From: Pomphorhynchus laevis
Lineage: Eukaryota > Acanthocephala > Palaeacanthocephala > Echinorhynchida > Pomphorhynchidae
NCBI GenBank assembly: GCA_012934845.2
Contig: WNNJ02003347.1
Coordinates: 1 to 64,000 of the forward strand
DNA: 64,000 nucleotides
Reading direction: 5' to 3'
The translations under genes were made by a program, and so were the position numbers. Shown here piece by piece: positions 1 through 12,385 of this stretch (positions are counted from its first letter, which is position 1; every line of letters begins with the position of its first letter). The notes beneath the pieces were generated by a model. That model searched no databases, was not told where the DNA came from, and worked only from the letters and a program-made list of their open reading frames with translations.

Positions 1-316
1 TCGAGTGCAGCAGAAACTTCACGGTGCGCAAGGACACTACGGGTGAACGTCTGGGCCGCGGGACAAAGATAACACTCTGGCTAAAGGAGGACCAGTTGGA
101 GGAGTACCTTGAAAGCGCGAGATCAAGGACATTGTGAAGTAGCACTCCCAGTCTATCCAGTATCCTATTATGTTAATCATGGAGAAGGAGCGCGAAAGGG
201 AGATGTCTGATGACGAGACTGAGCCTGATGAGGTCGAGAGGAAGGAGGAAGACAAGATGAACGTGGATGAACAAGCCGAGAAAGATGACGAAGAGAAGCC
301 TGAGAATTATATATGA
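1..316 (+). pseudogene. Hsp90 (cytosolic) fragment, broken
   Basis: Read from base 3, the frame gives the end of the Hsp90 N-terminal ATPase domain (FTVRKDTTGERLGRGTK, then ITLWLKEDQL). After a frameshift near 108-119 it continues with EIKDIVK, a stop, HSQ, PIMLIMEKERERE and an acidic D/E/K-rich linker, ending at TGA 314-316. Two lesions are visible: the frameshift and an in-frame TAG at 140-142, where the family has lysine. Real Hsp90 continues for several hundred residues beyond the charged linker; here the homology stops and AT-rich DNA follows. The left side runs off the window. Hsp90 is a cytosolic ATP-dependent chaperone, but this copy cannot encode one. Identity is certain; whether it arose by retroposition or as a genomic fragment cannot be told. 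Confidence 0.9.
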
Positions 317-3232
317 ATTATTTAAATTGTTATGAACAAGATCAAAGTTAATTATGTTATTATTCTATTAACCATTGACTTATTATGTTTAAAATATCGA
401 CTATAAAATATCATGAAATATCTGCAGATTGCATAATTGTTATAATAAAATATAATTATATATTATAAATCATGTCATTTGTATTTTATAGGCTTGTTGA
501 TAATGTTTACTTTTATGCCAGGGTATTATCGAAAATGTTAATCAAAATATTTAATTCAAATTAAGTAATTAAATATTTACATTAAATAATTTAATCGAAA
601 AAATTCAGTATGAATATATGGAAATGTTTGAAAATTCTACTAATCAAATAAGCCGAAATCGATGATAAATAATAAATAAAAAACTGAATTGTAATAGTTA
701 TTGCAGGGGACATAGTAAATCAAAATAACAGTTCAATATTTTAAAAAATTACTACCTGGTAGTTTTCTGAGTTGGATATTGAATTAATTAGGTCTAAAAT
801 AGGTACTGCAAATTTTGGATTCAATGCACAGTTAGTATCGTATAATGACATAAGACACATAATCATCACATCGTATTAACATTTTGTAAGCAATATTACT
901 GTAATAAATTAATTTGTATACTGATATAATTTTTATTTCAATACATAATTTCTAAATGATAAAAGCATTTATAAAAATTCATCGAAAGTATAATTTTGTG
1001 AATATTTACAAAATTTAATGTGCTCAATTGGACTTGTAAAGCATTAATTAGAAACTTTTGTGATTTTCTTAATTGAAAGTTCAATTTAAATTTTATCTAA
1101 CTATTTGACAAAAGAAACACTATTGAATTTATTATTAAAATCGTTACAAAAAATAAGATATGCTTTATAATTTGTGTTTGAAATTTAATGTGTTTCTAAT
1201 TTGTGCAGAAACTTAATATCAGTGTGTACATTAGATGCTCGAAATTTTAGATGTAATTGTCAGCGCCATTGCATGAAAGCATTTTATATAATGAATATAT
1301 ACTGTATAATGTGGTCTTTTGTAAAATGACCTTAAAGTTTTTATTCCAATCGTACTGAAATTATTTTTACATTAAACATTTTATTTGCATATGGTCTTTA
1401 CTTGCTTAATACATTTTACTTGCTTATGGCCTTAACAATCGCAAAAATCCGAGTTTCTCTTATATATATTTAATCTTTGAGATTTAATATTTACTTTAAT
1501 ACTACGCAAGAGGTTTGTCAATAATATTTTATCTGCTATTTTTTAAATGAATTACTTTGCTTCATCAATCACACCCAAAAGACAAATATTCAAATAATGG
1601 ACACTTCAAGATAGTATGATGCCTATGCTTAATAAAGTATGCATAAATAATAAATATAAGGATAAAAATATGATTATTATTTTGACAATTAGATTAAAGA
1701 AATTATTAACCCAAATAATATTTATAAATTGTATCGACTACAATTAGCCAATCCTAAATAATGTTACATAACACTAAAATGAATTACATCAATGTAAAAA
1801 GTTTAGTTTTGATAATAGAATGGCAATGTAATCTCATTTATAATCACAGCAAGTACGCGAATATGGCATGAATAATAGGAGAGAGTCTGGAAATAATAAA
1901 AACCTATAACATCATCATTTTATGATTTGATAAAATACGCTTTTGTTTACGAACCGTTTTGCTGTGTGGTAAAGTTTTTGATTAAAAAACATTATTTAAA
2001 ATTATTTTAAAGGGCTAAATTACAAAGTTTTATTAAATATTAAGACTGTACCGATTCTAATTTTTAAAATAATAGCATATATTAAATAAAATAATTCAAA
2101 AAATATAGGTTTACTCAATTGTAAGATTAATTAAATTCATGTAATGCCCAGTAGCTTAATTTACCCTTTATATTTTTGACTGACGAAAAAAAACATTGTT
2201 AAATGTGATCGACATTCACTGAGAATAGCGCAGTTCTTTGTTTGAAACCAGAATAGAATATGCAGATGCAAGGTGTTTGTATAGCACAATAATTTAAGGT
2301 GAATTAGTTTGCAGATTCCTTTAACAACATTTGTGCGAATGATGGTATTCTAAATAGTAAAAGTAAAAATAAAGAAACTTCACAAATAGAGAAACAAATA
2401 CCGAGTAATTATATAGTTCATCAGATACGAAACAAAGAGAAGAAAGTAAGATCTAACAAAGTAAATTGTATTAAATAGCAAATTTTGTTTTAATTTTTAG
2501 GACCGAAAAGATTACCTTTCATCAGTAGCAAAATAAATATGCTAAACTATAATATTTTAGTAACTACCACACCTATCTTCTACTCATATGTTTAATCTTC
2601 TAATTATACATATATATAATTATAATCTTAAATTGTAATATTTATATAATCATTATACAATACATTTGATAACCTTGCATTAAAATCTAATAATGAGTTC
2701 GTATAAAAGGTTCAGAAAATAAATTTTGTAATTTTTGCTGACATTTAAATCGGTCGAGTTGTAAAAACATATAAAAACGCTACTTTTTCTAAATGCGCAA
2801 TTCTCGAACAAAGTCTGCATGCCTCATACAAGAGCGATAAATAAATCTGAACAAGAGAACATGCACGAAACTAACTGGCGAGTTTACAATTTAGATTTTG
2901 TTCTTACTTGAGTTTCGAAATTGCTAAAAGATTCGGCAATGGAAAATATATTTTAATAAATAAAAACTGTTTTTTTTTCACGTACGTTCAAATCGAGTAA
3001 ATTTCAATTAGCGATGTTTCTTAAATCGATCATATAAAAACACTCATTCATACTATAGTTGGTGATATAAGCAGATATTTATTAGCAGATGATAAATTAT
3101 GTTTGTACAAAGGATCTTGATCATCAGCATTAGAACTAAGCAACTTAATTATTCGTCGCTAAATTCCACAAAAATTATTAAAACAATATGCAATGTAACC
3201 ATTAATATATAAATATAAATTGTCACTCTTAT
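317..3232. other. AT-rich spacer, nothing recognised
   Basis: About 2.9 kb of strongly AT-rich sequence with stops in all frames. I see no coding, RNA-gene or repeat signal that I can support. Confidence 0.6.
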
Positions 3233-3279
3233 TTGAATGAACGTCATACCTCACAACTTAAGAGACTAAGGATTACAGA

Positions 3280-3579
3280 ATGTACTTCGTTCATAGCTTT
3301 GCTAAGGGGAAAGCAATTCATTCTCAAATCACGGACCGTGATAACATCAAAAAAAGGCGCAAAGCGCATTGTTACGAACATAATTGTCGTCCAGTTGCAA
3401 TGCCTTTTAAAAAAACGGAAAAGAAAATCTACCAGAAAAGCATCCAAGTAGATGAATATGTTACACTTATTAACAGAGGTAGGCTTCGACGGCCGAGAGG
3501 TTTGTTTAAACTGCAAAGGAATCCCAGGCACTTTAACGCACATGCCCGAATCGAAGTACTCAAACTTGATATGCTATGA
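3280..3579 (+). pseudogene. Possible DDE/THAP-type transposase C-terminal remnant
   Basis: A 99-codon frame in a small island less AT-rich than its surroundings. Its second half, KIYQKSIQVDEYVTLINRGR followed by LRRPRGLFKL, resembles the C-terminal part of P-element/THAP-like transposases, where a phrase of the form Y-I-x-L-x-N-R-G-x-L-x-x-P is common. No catalytic domain is present. The opposite strand is also open over the same stretch (3244-3543), so coding on either strand is uncertain. It could be an exon of an unrelated gene. Confidence 0.25.
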
Positions 3580-3951
3580 ATTAACTAAAAAGAAAATATC
3601 CAAACAATATTAAAAATATATTTCTTATTAGAGAACGAATAAATTTTTTTATTATTATAAAAGACGGGTAAAATTGTATAATGGAAAAGACACTAACTGC
3701 TAATAAACTGTTGAAGTAAAGTAATTTTATAAACCTTCGTAAAAGTAACCATTACAAGTCGTGTTTTCTTGCTATTTTCCTTATTGTAAAATATGTGATC
3801 CGTTGTCCCATCTGCTACCTTTAAAAGCGATCTTCTGGCTCACATTTTATACAAGGTATCGTGCTTATGAAGACATGAATGTACAATATATGAATCTATA
3901 TATTGCAGTTCGCAAAGAGCGAATTTTTACTATGAACATGAAAAACTGACA

Positions 3952-4205
3952 ACATGGAAGTTTCTCTGGATGACATATAATCTTTATTCTGATGCATCGT
4001 CGGTTATTTATTAGTTAATTCATAAAAAATGATTTTTATGTTAAATTAAAATTTTAAATTTAAACTTCATATAAATTAAATGAAATCTAATATAAATTTT
4101 TATTATTATTTAATAATTTATAAATTTAATTATTATTTTTATTAAGAATAATTTTTAATTTTTACATAGTATGAATAAGTAGACTCAGTTAGCTGATTTA
4201 ATTCG
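3952..4205 (+). repeat. Eroded Naiad 3' end
   Basis: The stretch runs from an eroded ATGACATATAATCTTTATTC motif, through TTATTAGTTAATTCATAAAAA, to GTAGACTCAGTTAGCTGATT. It follows the order of the 3' UTR and terminus of the better-preserved Naiad copy ending at 23604. No coding part remains. It lies 3' of, and on the opposite strand to, the NCAPG pseudogene. Confidence 0.6.
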
Positions 4206-4579
4206 ATTGATATTACATTCAAAAAGTTCCAAAATTGACATGTTCCAAATTTTTATGAAAGAAAAATAGATTCAATTTATATTTGATAATTAAAAGAAAG
4301 AACAATCATTTAATTTCAACATATACAAAATATAAAGATGGCCATTATCATCATCTTATATGTACAACTATCTGAAATCAAATAAAATAAATTATTAAAA
4401 ATAATATTATGAACAACATATAAAATATTTGCTAAAAATAACAAAAAGATTTTCAAATGTCTTACAATTTGATTGTAGAAATCCGTTAACTCTCTACAAT
4501 GACGGCCATTATAATACCATAATATTTCGGTTACCAAATGAACCGCTCTATTTCTTCTTAATTGTACATCGCTTTCGGA

Positions 4580-4820
4580 CTATATAACAAGAGCCATTAA
4601 TTTTCGCAAATCGAAACAAAAAATGAGTACCTGATCTTTATATTTTGATATCGATACCTGTTCAATACTGAGTATTTTGTTAAATATAAATCTGCATATA
4701 GTTGCGTATCTGGAGTCCGTACTGAAGAGATTGTGGATAACGGTAGCCATATAAGAATAAAGATGCACAGAAAAGGCTTCATTAAATAGCAGTTCTTCAA
4801 TGAACAAGTAAATTTTCTTT
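4580..4820 (-). pseudogene. NCAPG pseudogene, fifth block
   Basis: After an acceptor-like GTTTTAG, the frame reads KKIYLFIEELLFNEAFSVHL and then YSYMATVIHNLFSTDSRYATICRF in sense. The spacing of L-x-E-L-L, S-V-x-L-x-S and D-x-R-x-x-x-I resembles the HEAT segment that follows the fourth block in condensin subunit 3. No clear donor follows the stop at 4580. The assignment rests on order and weak similarity. Confidence 0.42.
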
Positions 4821-5510
4821 CTAAAACACGCGTCAATATTAAAACAACAAAAAACATGGAAGTGTTTAAATTGAAGTAAATTAAAGATCAATTAACATGA
4901 CGATTAAATTAGAGCAAAGTAATGTAGATTAAAGTAAATAGGTTATATGTAAAATAAGCAACTTCATTAAAGCAAAATTGATTCAAAAAAGTTTTATTTA
5001 AATGTTATATGCAATATCATAGTATAAACATTACATTGAATTAAAATAATATATAAATATTACAACTGAATATTTTAAATGTCGTTTTATGACACCACCG
5101 CAAGAACACTGCATCAGAGTTAAATTGCTTTCAATCAATAACATTTGTGCATTTTTAATACATTGTTCTGCATAGATTATATTTCTTAACACATTTATTT
5201 TGGTCAAATATTATCAGCAAGTTCTTGTTACTATATCCACATCTGCATTGCAATAAACTAAATCGTTTGATCGTCGGTAAGTTTTTGAATTTAGAACAAC
5301 TGACTAACGACATTAATCAAATATGAAAGTAATAATGCACATAAATAAATGTGTAGTGTGCAAAATGTGTAATAAAAGCGTTTAATTTTATCACAATCTT
5401 TAATTTCAGTATTTTGTTGTAATATTAATATATTATATGTAAAATTTAAGTTGAATGTTAAGTGGGTATACTCAATTAAATTGGCTCGTAAGCGAGCTAT
5501 CAAATTTAGA

Positions 5511-5722
5511 ATTTTGGAGCAGGATAAATCAAAACACTAATTTATTTTTATCTCGCTAAACTGCTGCATCATTAGTAAAAAACGTACAATTTGTGCATCA
5601 ACTGTCGTTAAACTTATCATTAACAGTTAAAGAACAATATGTACTTTATTTTTCTGATGACGCTACAGCAGCTAGTAAAATATAAAAATAAAGTAGTGTT
5701 TAAATTGATCCTGCTCCAAAAT
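5511..5722. mobile_element. Palindromic MITE-like element
   Basis: The ends are inverted copies of ATTTTGGAGCAGGAT, and the similarity continues inward about 60 bases on each side (ACACTAnTTTATTTTTAT, CTGCTG) with scattered mismatches. Total length is about 212 bp with no coding capacity. It sits in the intron between the last two NCAPG pseudogene blocks. A target duplication is not clear, so the superfamily is unassigned. Confidence 0.6.
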
Positions 5723-6244
5723 TTAAATTAAAAAATAAAACTTATTTTTAATTCACAATTAAATGTTAATTGTCTAGATAGTTATAATATTAAACATTTG
5801 TTAATTCGTGATTTCGCTTAAATCACGATTAATCATAATCAGGTATTAATTTTAGCAGGAAAACTTGTCGTTTTTATAAGTGAAAGAATACATTGTATAC
5901 AATTAAAAAGAATATCCATAATGTTTTTTACACAAAGTTTAATATGGCACTCAACACGATGTTTCTACTAATTCTATTAAAATTAATTCAATTGATATAA
6001 TTAAATGTGGCTATTTTACTAAATTTAATTAATTTTAGTTAATTTTAATTTTAGATAATCAATTTATTAAAATTAATAAACAACAATGTAAGTCATTCTA
6101 ATTATTAGATTGTGTAGATTGTTAAGCTACTCAGTCAGTATTGTCACAGTTCACTAACAATTAATTAAAAAGCAATTTAAAATCGATTAAAAGCGTTTTT
6201 TTTTATTTTTTTCCTCTTAAATAAAAACTTTTTTATTAGTTTAT

Positions 6245-6644
6245 TTAAACGAAAGTTAAAAATGATTTGTAAGAAATCAAAAACTCTCCTAAATACCCTT
6301 CTGAATCACTGATCGGCTTAATACAAGATAAGACTATCAGGTACTGCTGAAATCTAAATAATGTATCAATGTTATTCCATAGATGAGCATTCTCGGCAAA
6401 TTTCGGTAATATACTAAAAGATAAAGATTGCAAAATAACATGAACATATCGAACTTTGAGGAAGTCATACTCGTCTTTTATCGCATTTAATATGGCACTA
6501 GAACTCGGTAAAATGTGATCGTTTATATAGATCTTAGCCGCTGCGCTTGCTGTACATGAAGAGTGATATTTACAAATACTCGCCCAAACATACAAATTTC
6601 CGTTTGTGGTTGAGATTGTTGGCAGTTTCTTTTCTCCGTCAAAC
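6245..6644 (-). pseudogene. NCAPG pseudogene, fourth exon
   Basis: After a pyrimidine-rich acceptor (TATTTTTCTAG) the frame reads FDGEKKLPTISTTNGNLYVW then ASICKYHSSC, matching the family's W-x-x-L-C-K-Y region, and further HEAT-like helices to a stop at 6247-6245. Joined to the previous donor, the frame is kept (TG|G TTT). The intron between them is about 2.1 kb of AT-rich DNA with nothing else recognised. Confidence 0.65.
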
Positions 6645-8756
6645 CTAGAAAAATAAAAGATTAGCAAAATATTATATAAGTAAGGAATAACATACAGGAT
6701 TTTAATCTATTAAAAATAAATACTTTTCAATGAATTTTATACACGAGTCACTAATAAGAAAATAAACGATAGGCCTAAAGTATCGTGATTTGTAAATTGT
6801 AAGCATGACATGACATCGGCAAATGATGATAAATTGTATATTTTGTAACTAAGATAGATATACTTCAAGCTCGAAATCACATTTATACAAAAAACAAGAT
6901 GTAGATAGTTAATCAACAAAGATACATGTGGAATCGAATTCTGGAATATGCAAGCTTTAACTGTTATTCTTGTCGATCAACAAAAATATCCTCGCAAAAA
7001 AATAATTTCAATTTATGAAATCAGCAGTTTGGAGACGTTGATGCAGTAATATATATAATATTACAAATCTATCAATTTGGATAAGGAACCGTTATTACAA
7101 GCTAAGGGTAATAGCATAGTAAAAGTGTAAGATTGAAATTGAACTATAAACAAAAAGATGAAACGGAACGTAAGCCAAACACATCAAGTGACGTCAATCC
7201 ATGTAATTTGAAAGAAATAGTAAAAGGAAAGGATACACTAAATGCATTTTATTTTTAACAGTACCATGTCCATCAATTGCATATATGGAAACACTGTTCG
7301 AATGACTTTTCGTTATCTATAATTTCATGAAAATGTACATGAGTACATTAATCTTCGCGAGTATTACAAATGACTTAATACTACGATGAAAATACGTAGC
7401 ATGTAAACGAATATCGATAAATAGTAGTGAACTCCTTGAAGTTAACGCTTTATCTTTAAATTTAACATACATCACATATATTTTCAAACAAACATATGGG
7501 GATGTGTATTTTAGTAGAAATCACAATCGCGCATATAGTTGTTGTTTAATAACATTGATGGCTATACTGTAAAATTATACTAAATTTATAATGTGATCTG
7601 TAATTAGTTTAAAACCATAACAGAAACAGCGTTCATATAATTTTTGAAAGTCACTGCGAAAAAAATATGATAGAAATATCATAGAAATTTTATAAAATTT
7701 TATTCGTTTATTATAAAAATAGAAAAAATCAAATAAACGTATATAAATTAACCAAAGAATATTTTTTATCTACAAATGTGGGTCTATATCTATTGATATC
7801 AATTAACTAAAAAATACCTTCTTAAAAATATGTTGCACTTTGATATAAAAAGATTTTTGTAATTTCGTACTAAAGATACATGTATTTATCGTAATCATTT
7901 ACAGTTTTGTGAACACAATAAATTTTCTGATAAGTTGATCGGAATACTAATATCGACAGGAAAAACATTATAATCAAAGAACCATACATTTCATTTCTAT
8001 TTGAATAAATTTTATTGTTAATTGTAAAGTCGAAATAATTTTCTGTTTTACAATAAGTAAATCTTCAAGTCACAATAGTAGAATGACATTTCGTATTCCG
8101 AATTAACTGGAAAGTAAAGAAGAATAAAATAATTTATCGTTGAACATTTTGAGCAACATTATTAAATAACTATGATATAATAATTTATATCTTTAAAATT
8201 ATATAATATATAAATAAAAAATGTATCGTATTATATAAATATCAGTTCTCCATGTTTAGTTAACTATTAAATGTAACTATTATAATTTTATATTCATCGT
8301 TAACTAATGAATTTAAAATTAAAATAACTAATTTCAAAAAAACGACGTGGATATATTATCGATTGCAGAAAAAGCATTAGCGAATGTGAAAATAATAATA
8401 ATTTTACCCACAGCTCGCAACGTCTACGTTATTGATAAGTACATGCGAAATAATTATGTAAAATAAAATTAATAAAATAAAGTATTAACATTAATATATA
8501 ATTAAATATCATTAAGAATAGAATTAAGAAATTCTTAATTCTTTAAGAATTTTTTAAATTCTTAATTCTTTAAGAAAAGAATTATTTATATTGATATAAA
8601 TAATATATTTCTTATTTATATTGATATCCTGTTTTATTTATAATTTTAATTACATAAAAACTCCGGTGAGCATTGTCGCTATTACAAAAACATTTTACAA
8701 TTTAAGTTCTTTCAACTTTCAGTTTTAAGCAGTCTAACGAAAATAAAAACACTTAC

Positions 8757-9391
8757 CATTTGTTCTGTAAAGCCAAATGTTCGAAAGAGTGAATGATGGT
8801 AAGTGATCCAATTTTTCGTAAGACCATGTTAAATAGTTTATCAGTAGTTTCCAAGGAACAAGTGACATCTAGCATATCGTATAATTTACAGAGATTATTA
8901 TCGCAATGCTTTGTTGACCAGACAGCGATTACTGCATTTTCAAAACAATTCAAAGCATTTTAACTTAATTTATAAAATCCTAATTTTAATATCGTCATTC
9001 ACTCATACATTTAGAGTTTATCTATGTCTAATTTTTTTATCACAAGTTTATAAATTGATACTCGAGAGAGATTCTCAAAATTAGGTAAAAGATCAAGACA
9101 AGCTTGAACAGATTTCGGGCAAATCACTATATTATTCAGTATAGCAAGTTTAATCTTTTCATCATCGTTATAGTATAGGTGATGTATATATGCCTTAATA
9201 ACAGGGTCATCTTCACAAAACCCATCATGCAAACTACCGGCTGAATTAATGGCTTCAATTGCAACGTACATATTTGTATCGTTTATGCAGGGGACTACAG
9301 AATCAGGGAGAAGCTTAAATATTTCTTCTTTGATAAACGCGTCTTCGCCCATTCCTTTTAAAATAATTGAAATTAATCGACATGCAATTGT
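8757..9391 (-). pseudogene. NCAPG pseudogene, HEAT-repeat exon with three stops
   Basis: This is the best block. It begins TIACRLISIILKGMGEDAF, continues through a HEAT pair (AIEAINSAGSL; KLAILNNIVICPKS; RVSIYKLVIKKLDIDKL), then crosses TAA, TGA and TAA codons between about 9011 and 8965. It resumes with NCFENAVIAVW and LCKLYDMLDVTCSLETTDKL, which match the family's W-L and L-D-V-x-x-S-x-E motifs. The residues between the stops (MTILKLGFYKLS) fit the family alignment, so this is continuous exon rather than a tiny intron. It ends at a near-consensus donor. Confidence 0.75.
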
Positions 9392-9597
9392 CTTTAAGCA
9401 TATGTATATCGGTCAGGCAACAGAAGATGATTTTTAATGAACAAAACTAACAAATAGCAAACATATTTATTCATACCATATATATAGTATGAATTTGAGC
9501 TTGTTAATTTTATATTCTTTAGTTTTTATTTTTGTTCATTAAACATTATATTCTGTTATTGTTCGACCGATATACAAATGCTATTTTGACAAAGAAT

Positions 9598-9708
9598 TAA
9601 CATCTCGTTTCCCGGCTAACTGTTTTTCTTTAACATCGTTTCCCGATTAACTGCCTTTCATTAACATCGTTACCCGGCTAACTGCCTTTTTTAACATCGT
9701 TTTCCGTA
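9598..9708. repeat. Minisatellite, about 30 bp, 3.5 copies
   Basis: Imperfect tandem units of the form AACATCGTTTCCCGGCTAACT followed by a T/C-rich spacer, roughly 27-33 bp each. It lies in the NCAPG pseudogene intron. Just downstream (9738-9840) are short irregular repeats built from GTATACAC / ACTCAGTAC words. Confidence 0.65.
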
Positions 9709-10058
9709 AAATAAAAATAATTTTAATAAAATTACTCAGTACTGGGTATTAGTACTTAGTATATTAGTACTCAGTCCCCAGATACTACGTATTCAGGTAT
9801 ACACGAATAAGTATACAGACTAAGTATACACGAATAATGTATTTCCTATGAAGTAGAAAGACGTTTATGTAAAACTATGTACGCTATTCGATATATCTCC
9901 GTAAACATTATCAGTGTAGAACTTACAATTTGCATTAGTTAATATTTTGATAATTTATATATTTATATTTGATTAAATTTTGTTCAGTTTTTCCTTACCA
10001 TAAATCAGACATCATGTTTAGTTTATCTCGTTGGTACAAGAAGAAAATGACCTATTAC

Positions 10059-10151
10059 CACGTCGAGCTCTTTGCCGCTTCAACTACTAATGAATCTCTT
10101 TTAAGTAACTTGTATGAACACATAATTGCAAATCCTTCATAAAATGTTGCG
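10059..10151 (-). pseudogene. NCAPG pseudogene, second exon (frameshifted)
   Basis: After the acceptor TACAG (minus strand) the frame reads ATFYEGFAIMCSYKLLKR then DSLVVEA, similar to the LLKS-x-x-A-V-R-F-R segment of condensin subunit 3. The expected A-V-R-x-R motif is reached only by shifting frame at the CAAAG run near 10070. A GT donor follows at 10058-10057. The phase to the next exon does not match, which also fits decay. Confidence 0.38.
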
Positions 10152-10336
10152 CTGTATTCAAAGCAATTAATTAAAGTTTTTATTCTTACATTTGAAAATA
10201 AACACTTTTCTTAGATGTCACAGATTGCAGACAAATGCAAGAGTGTAAAGTTAATGTTATGTAAAAACTCAAAATATTGGAAAAAATTAAGTCTTGAAAC
10301 ATAAATTAAATCCCCGTTTAAAATTAATTAATTTAC

Positions 10337-10549
10337 CTTTGCTAAATGAATAAAGACGTGGTCGTTTTGAAGTTGCTCGTTATTTGTCACGACAGCTGAG
10401 GAGGTTTGGGAGCTCAACTGTCGTGTTACCATTTTAGGCTGAGTTTGTTCATTTTGGATAAAAGCTAGTGAATGGCACGAACTTGAGCTTAGACCGTGTG
10501 AATTACATGGCTTTACAGATTGTCGTATAAACATTGTTATCACATTCAT
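10337..10549 (-). pseudogene. NCAPG pseudogene, N-terminal exon
   Basis: From ATG 10549 the frame gives about 70 residues. The part LAFIQNEQTQPKMVTRQL and the end QNDHVFIHLAK resemble the family's opening helices (A-F-x-x-A-Q ... K-L-V, then F-I-H-x-L-K). It ends at a convincing donor, AAAG|GTAAAT, at 10337/10336. Homology is weak alone; its position upstream of stronger blocks on the same strand supports it. Confidence 0.45.
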
Positions 10550-11964
10550 GCAATTAATTATGCCATAATCAAGGCGTGAAGCCGCAACAATACAATCAAT
10601 GCAGTACTTTAATTCGGTAATAAATAACTTATAAGCATGTTAAAATAGATATCACATGGGGGGGTAGTATTAGAAATATAACGATCAGACTAGTATAGAT
10701 TGGTTAAACTTACGATACAAAATGGGATATTGACTTATACAACTACTTTATTACAAAAAATGTGAATTAGGTATAAAACAGCGCCTCGATATTGGAAAAA
10801 ATGAAAATGAAGACAAGCATAGAGGCAATTCAATTCATTAGTGAGTAATTCTATTTAAATAATTAAAAAGAATTGATTTTTTTTAAATTTATTTATAACA
10901 AATAATAATTAATTATTATTTATAATAAAACATAATTATTTATAAATATTAATAATTAATAATTATTGATAATATTTAATTAATTATTATAAATTTGACT
11001 CCTATATGTTCTCAATTCTCTGCTTGATAACACCTCTCCGAGTTCAGTCTTTGCACAATTGACCCGATGACTTGAAATTAATTTTCACATACATACAGCA
11101 GTAGCCAAAATTACTGAAAAAAACAGAAAGAATTTACATCGATTTTGAAATTTCCCTTTGATTCTATTTACGTGTTTTGCAGCCCATTACTAAGAGGTAA
11201 GATTATTAATAAATTACTCTACATGAGCATTAATTCTTTTCATTTCAATAATTATTAATTTTAATCTGTGCAGATTATTAGGAAACATATATCTCTTCGC
11301 ATCTACGGGCGATGCGAGAGTCTAAATACACATCATAATTGAGCAAATAACACGATCAAAGTCAATTGAAAAATAACGAGGCAAAGTTGTGTGTAATAAA
11401 AATACAACTTTCATTAGAGATTTTACAAAAACATGAATCTGCTTTTGATAAATTAGCAATAAAATTATATAATTCAATTTCATTAAAATTATTAAAAATT
11501 ACGTTCAAAGGTACTCTAACGAAATAATAAGAATTATAGCATCTTTGTTCATAATTAATTTAATGTTTTTATGGAAAAAACGACAATCTACGATTCAAAA
11601 TTAAATGCAGGAATCTTTTTCTTTAAATTACAAGATAAAAATAAAATGATAACTTCAACATAACTGCAACTTTCATAAATTTACTTAGTAACCAAATATA
11701 TGAAAAGGTTATATTGATTAAATTTCGTAGGTGTGCTAGTCCAGATAAATCTTATACAGTACATGAAGGCTTAAGAACAAATCATTCAGTTTAGTTTATA
11801 ATCATCACTCGTAATATTTTGAAATTCAATGTATGAGGCTTTAAATTTATCAAATTTTATCAAATTTAATTGCTGGTAATTACCTAAAAACTTATTACAA
11901 ATTGAAATGCAAATGTCAAAAAGTTAGAAAATATAAATATATTTTAGCTTATTTCATATTCCAA
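10550..11964. other. AT-rich spacer, nothing recognised
   Basis: No supported coding or RNA feature. It contains A/T-only stretches rich in TAATTATT words near 10860-10990. Confidence 0.5.
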
Positions 11965-12385
11965 TAGCTAAATATGGATAATAAATAATATACTCTGTGA
12001 TAGAAAAGGATATTGCTCCAGGAAATCAAATTTCATCAGTGGAAATACGTCATTATCATGTATTTAGTCCCGCTGCTATGTTGAGTCAGGAACAGGGGCC
12101 AAAATATGATAACATTGCAGTTCATCATAATGACCTCTGATCCTTATTTTGATACATCGTCTGTTATTGATTAGTCAATTCATATAACATCTATGTTATA
12201 AAACATCCTTTTTAGATTAAGATATAAACATTTTTAATATAATTACGGCACAAAACATGCAACTGCAGATAATTTATTTCTAATATTGAAATACAACTGG
12301 TAGCAATGTTTGGCATTACACCTTGCTTTACCCTATCGTATGTTAACGTACATGATATTTTGTGTATTAAAATATGAATAAGTAA
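11965..12385 (+). repeat. Eroded Naiad 3' end with coding tail
   Basis: Begins with the last codons of the Naiad reverse transcriptase (ATGGATAATAAATAA), then the 3' UTR landmarks in order: GTATTTAGTCCCGCTGCTAT, AGGGGCCAAAA, ATGACCTCT and TTAGTCAATTCAT. Compared with the copy at 23280-23440, the CATAGCAG segment is mutated to CATTGCAG and GAAA to AAAA, showing age. The terminus fades after about 12220. Confidence 0.65.

Larger units (their letters stand above)
4580..10549 (-). pseudogene. NCAPG: Condensin subunit 3 (NCAPG/Cnd3) unprocessed pseudogene
   Basis: Five separated minus-strand blocks line up in order with the N-terminal HEAT-repeat half of condensin subunit 3, which in a living gene is the HEAT subunit of condensin I that helps compact mitotic chromosomes. 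Blocks: 10549-10337, 10151-10059, 9391-8757, 6644-6245 and 4820-4580. Introns and good splice sites survive (donor GGTAAGTG after 8757; acceptor TTTTTCTAG before 6644), so this is not a retrocopy. The third block carries three in-frame stops inside continuous homology, and the second needs a frameshift. The C-terminal half is not found. A rapidly evolving gene with mis-assembled exons is the alternative; three stops plus a frameshift make decay more likely. Confidence 0.72.

Noticed and set aside
8965-9011. Short intron explaining the stops in the NCAPG HEAT exon
   Set aside because: A GTATGA...AG interval exists, but the first stop lies before the GT and the translated interval itself fits the family alignment, so nonsense mutations are more likely.
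9432-9545. Weak inverted repeat TTAATGAACAAAACTAA / TTAGTTTTTATTTTTGTTCATTAA
   Set aside because: Arms are short, AT-rich and imperfect; no target duplication, so I did not list it as an element.
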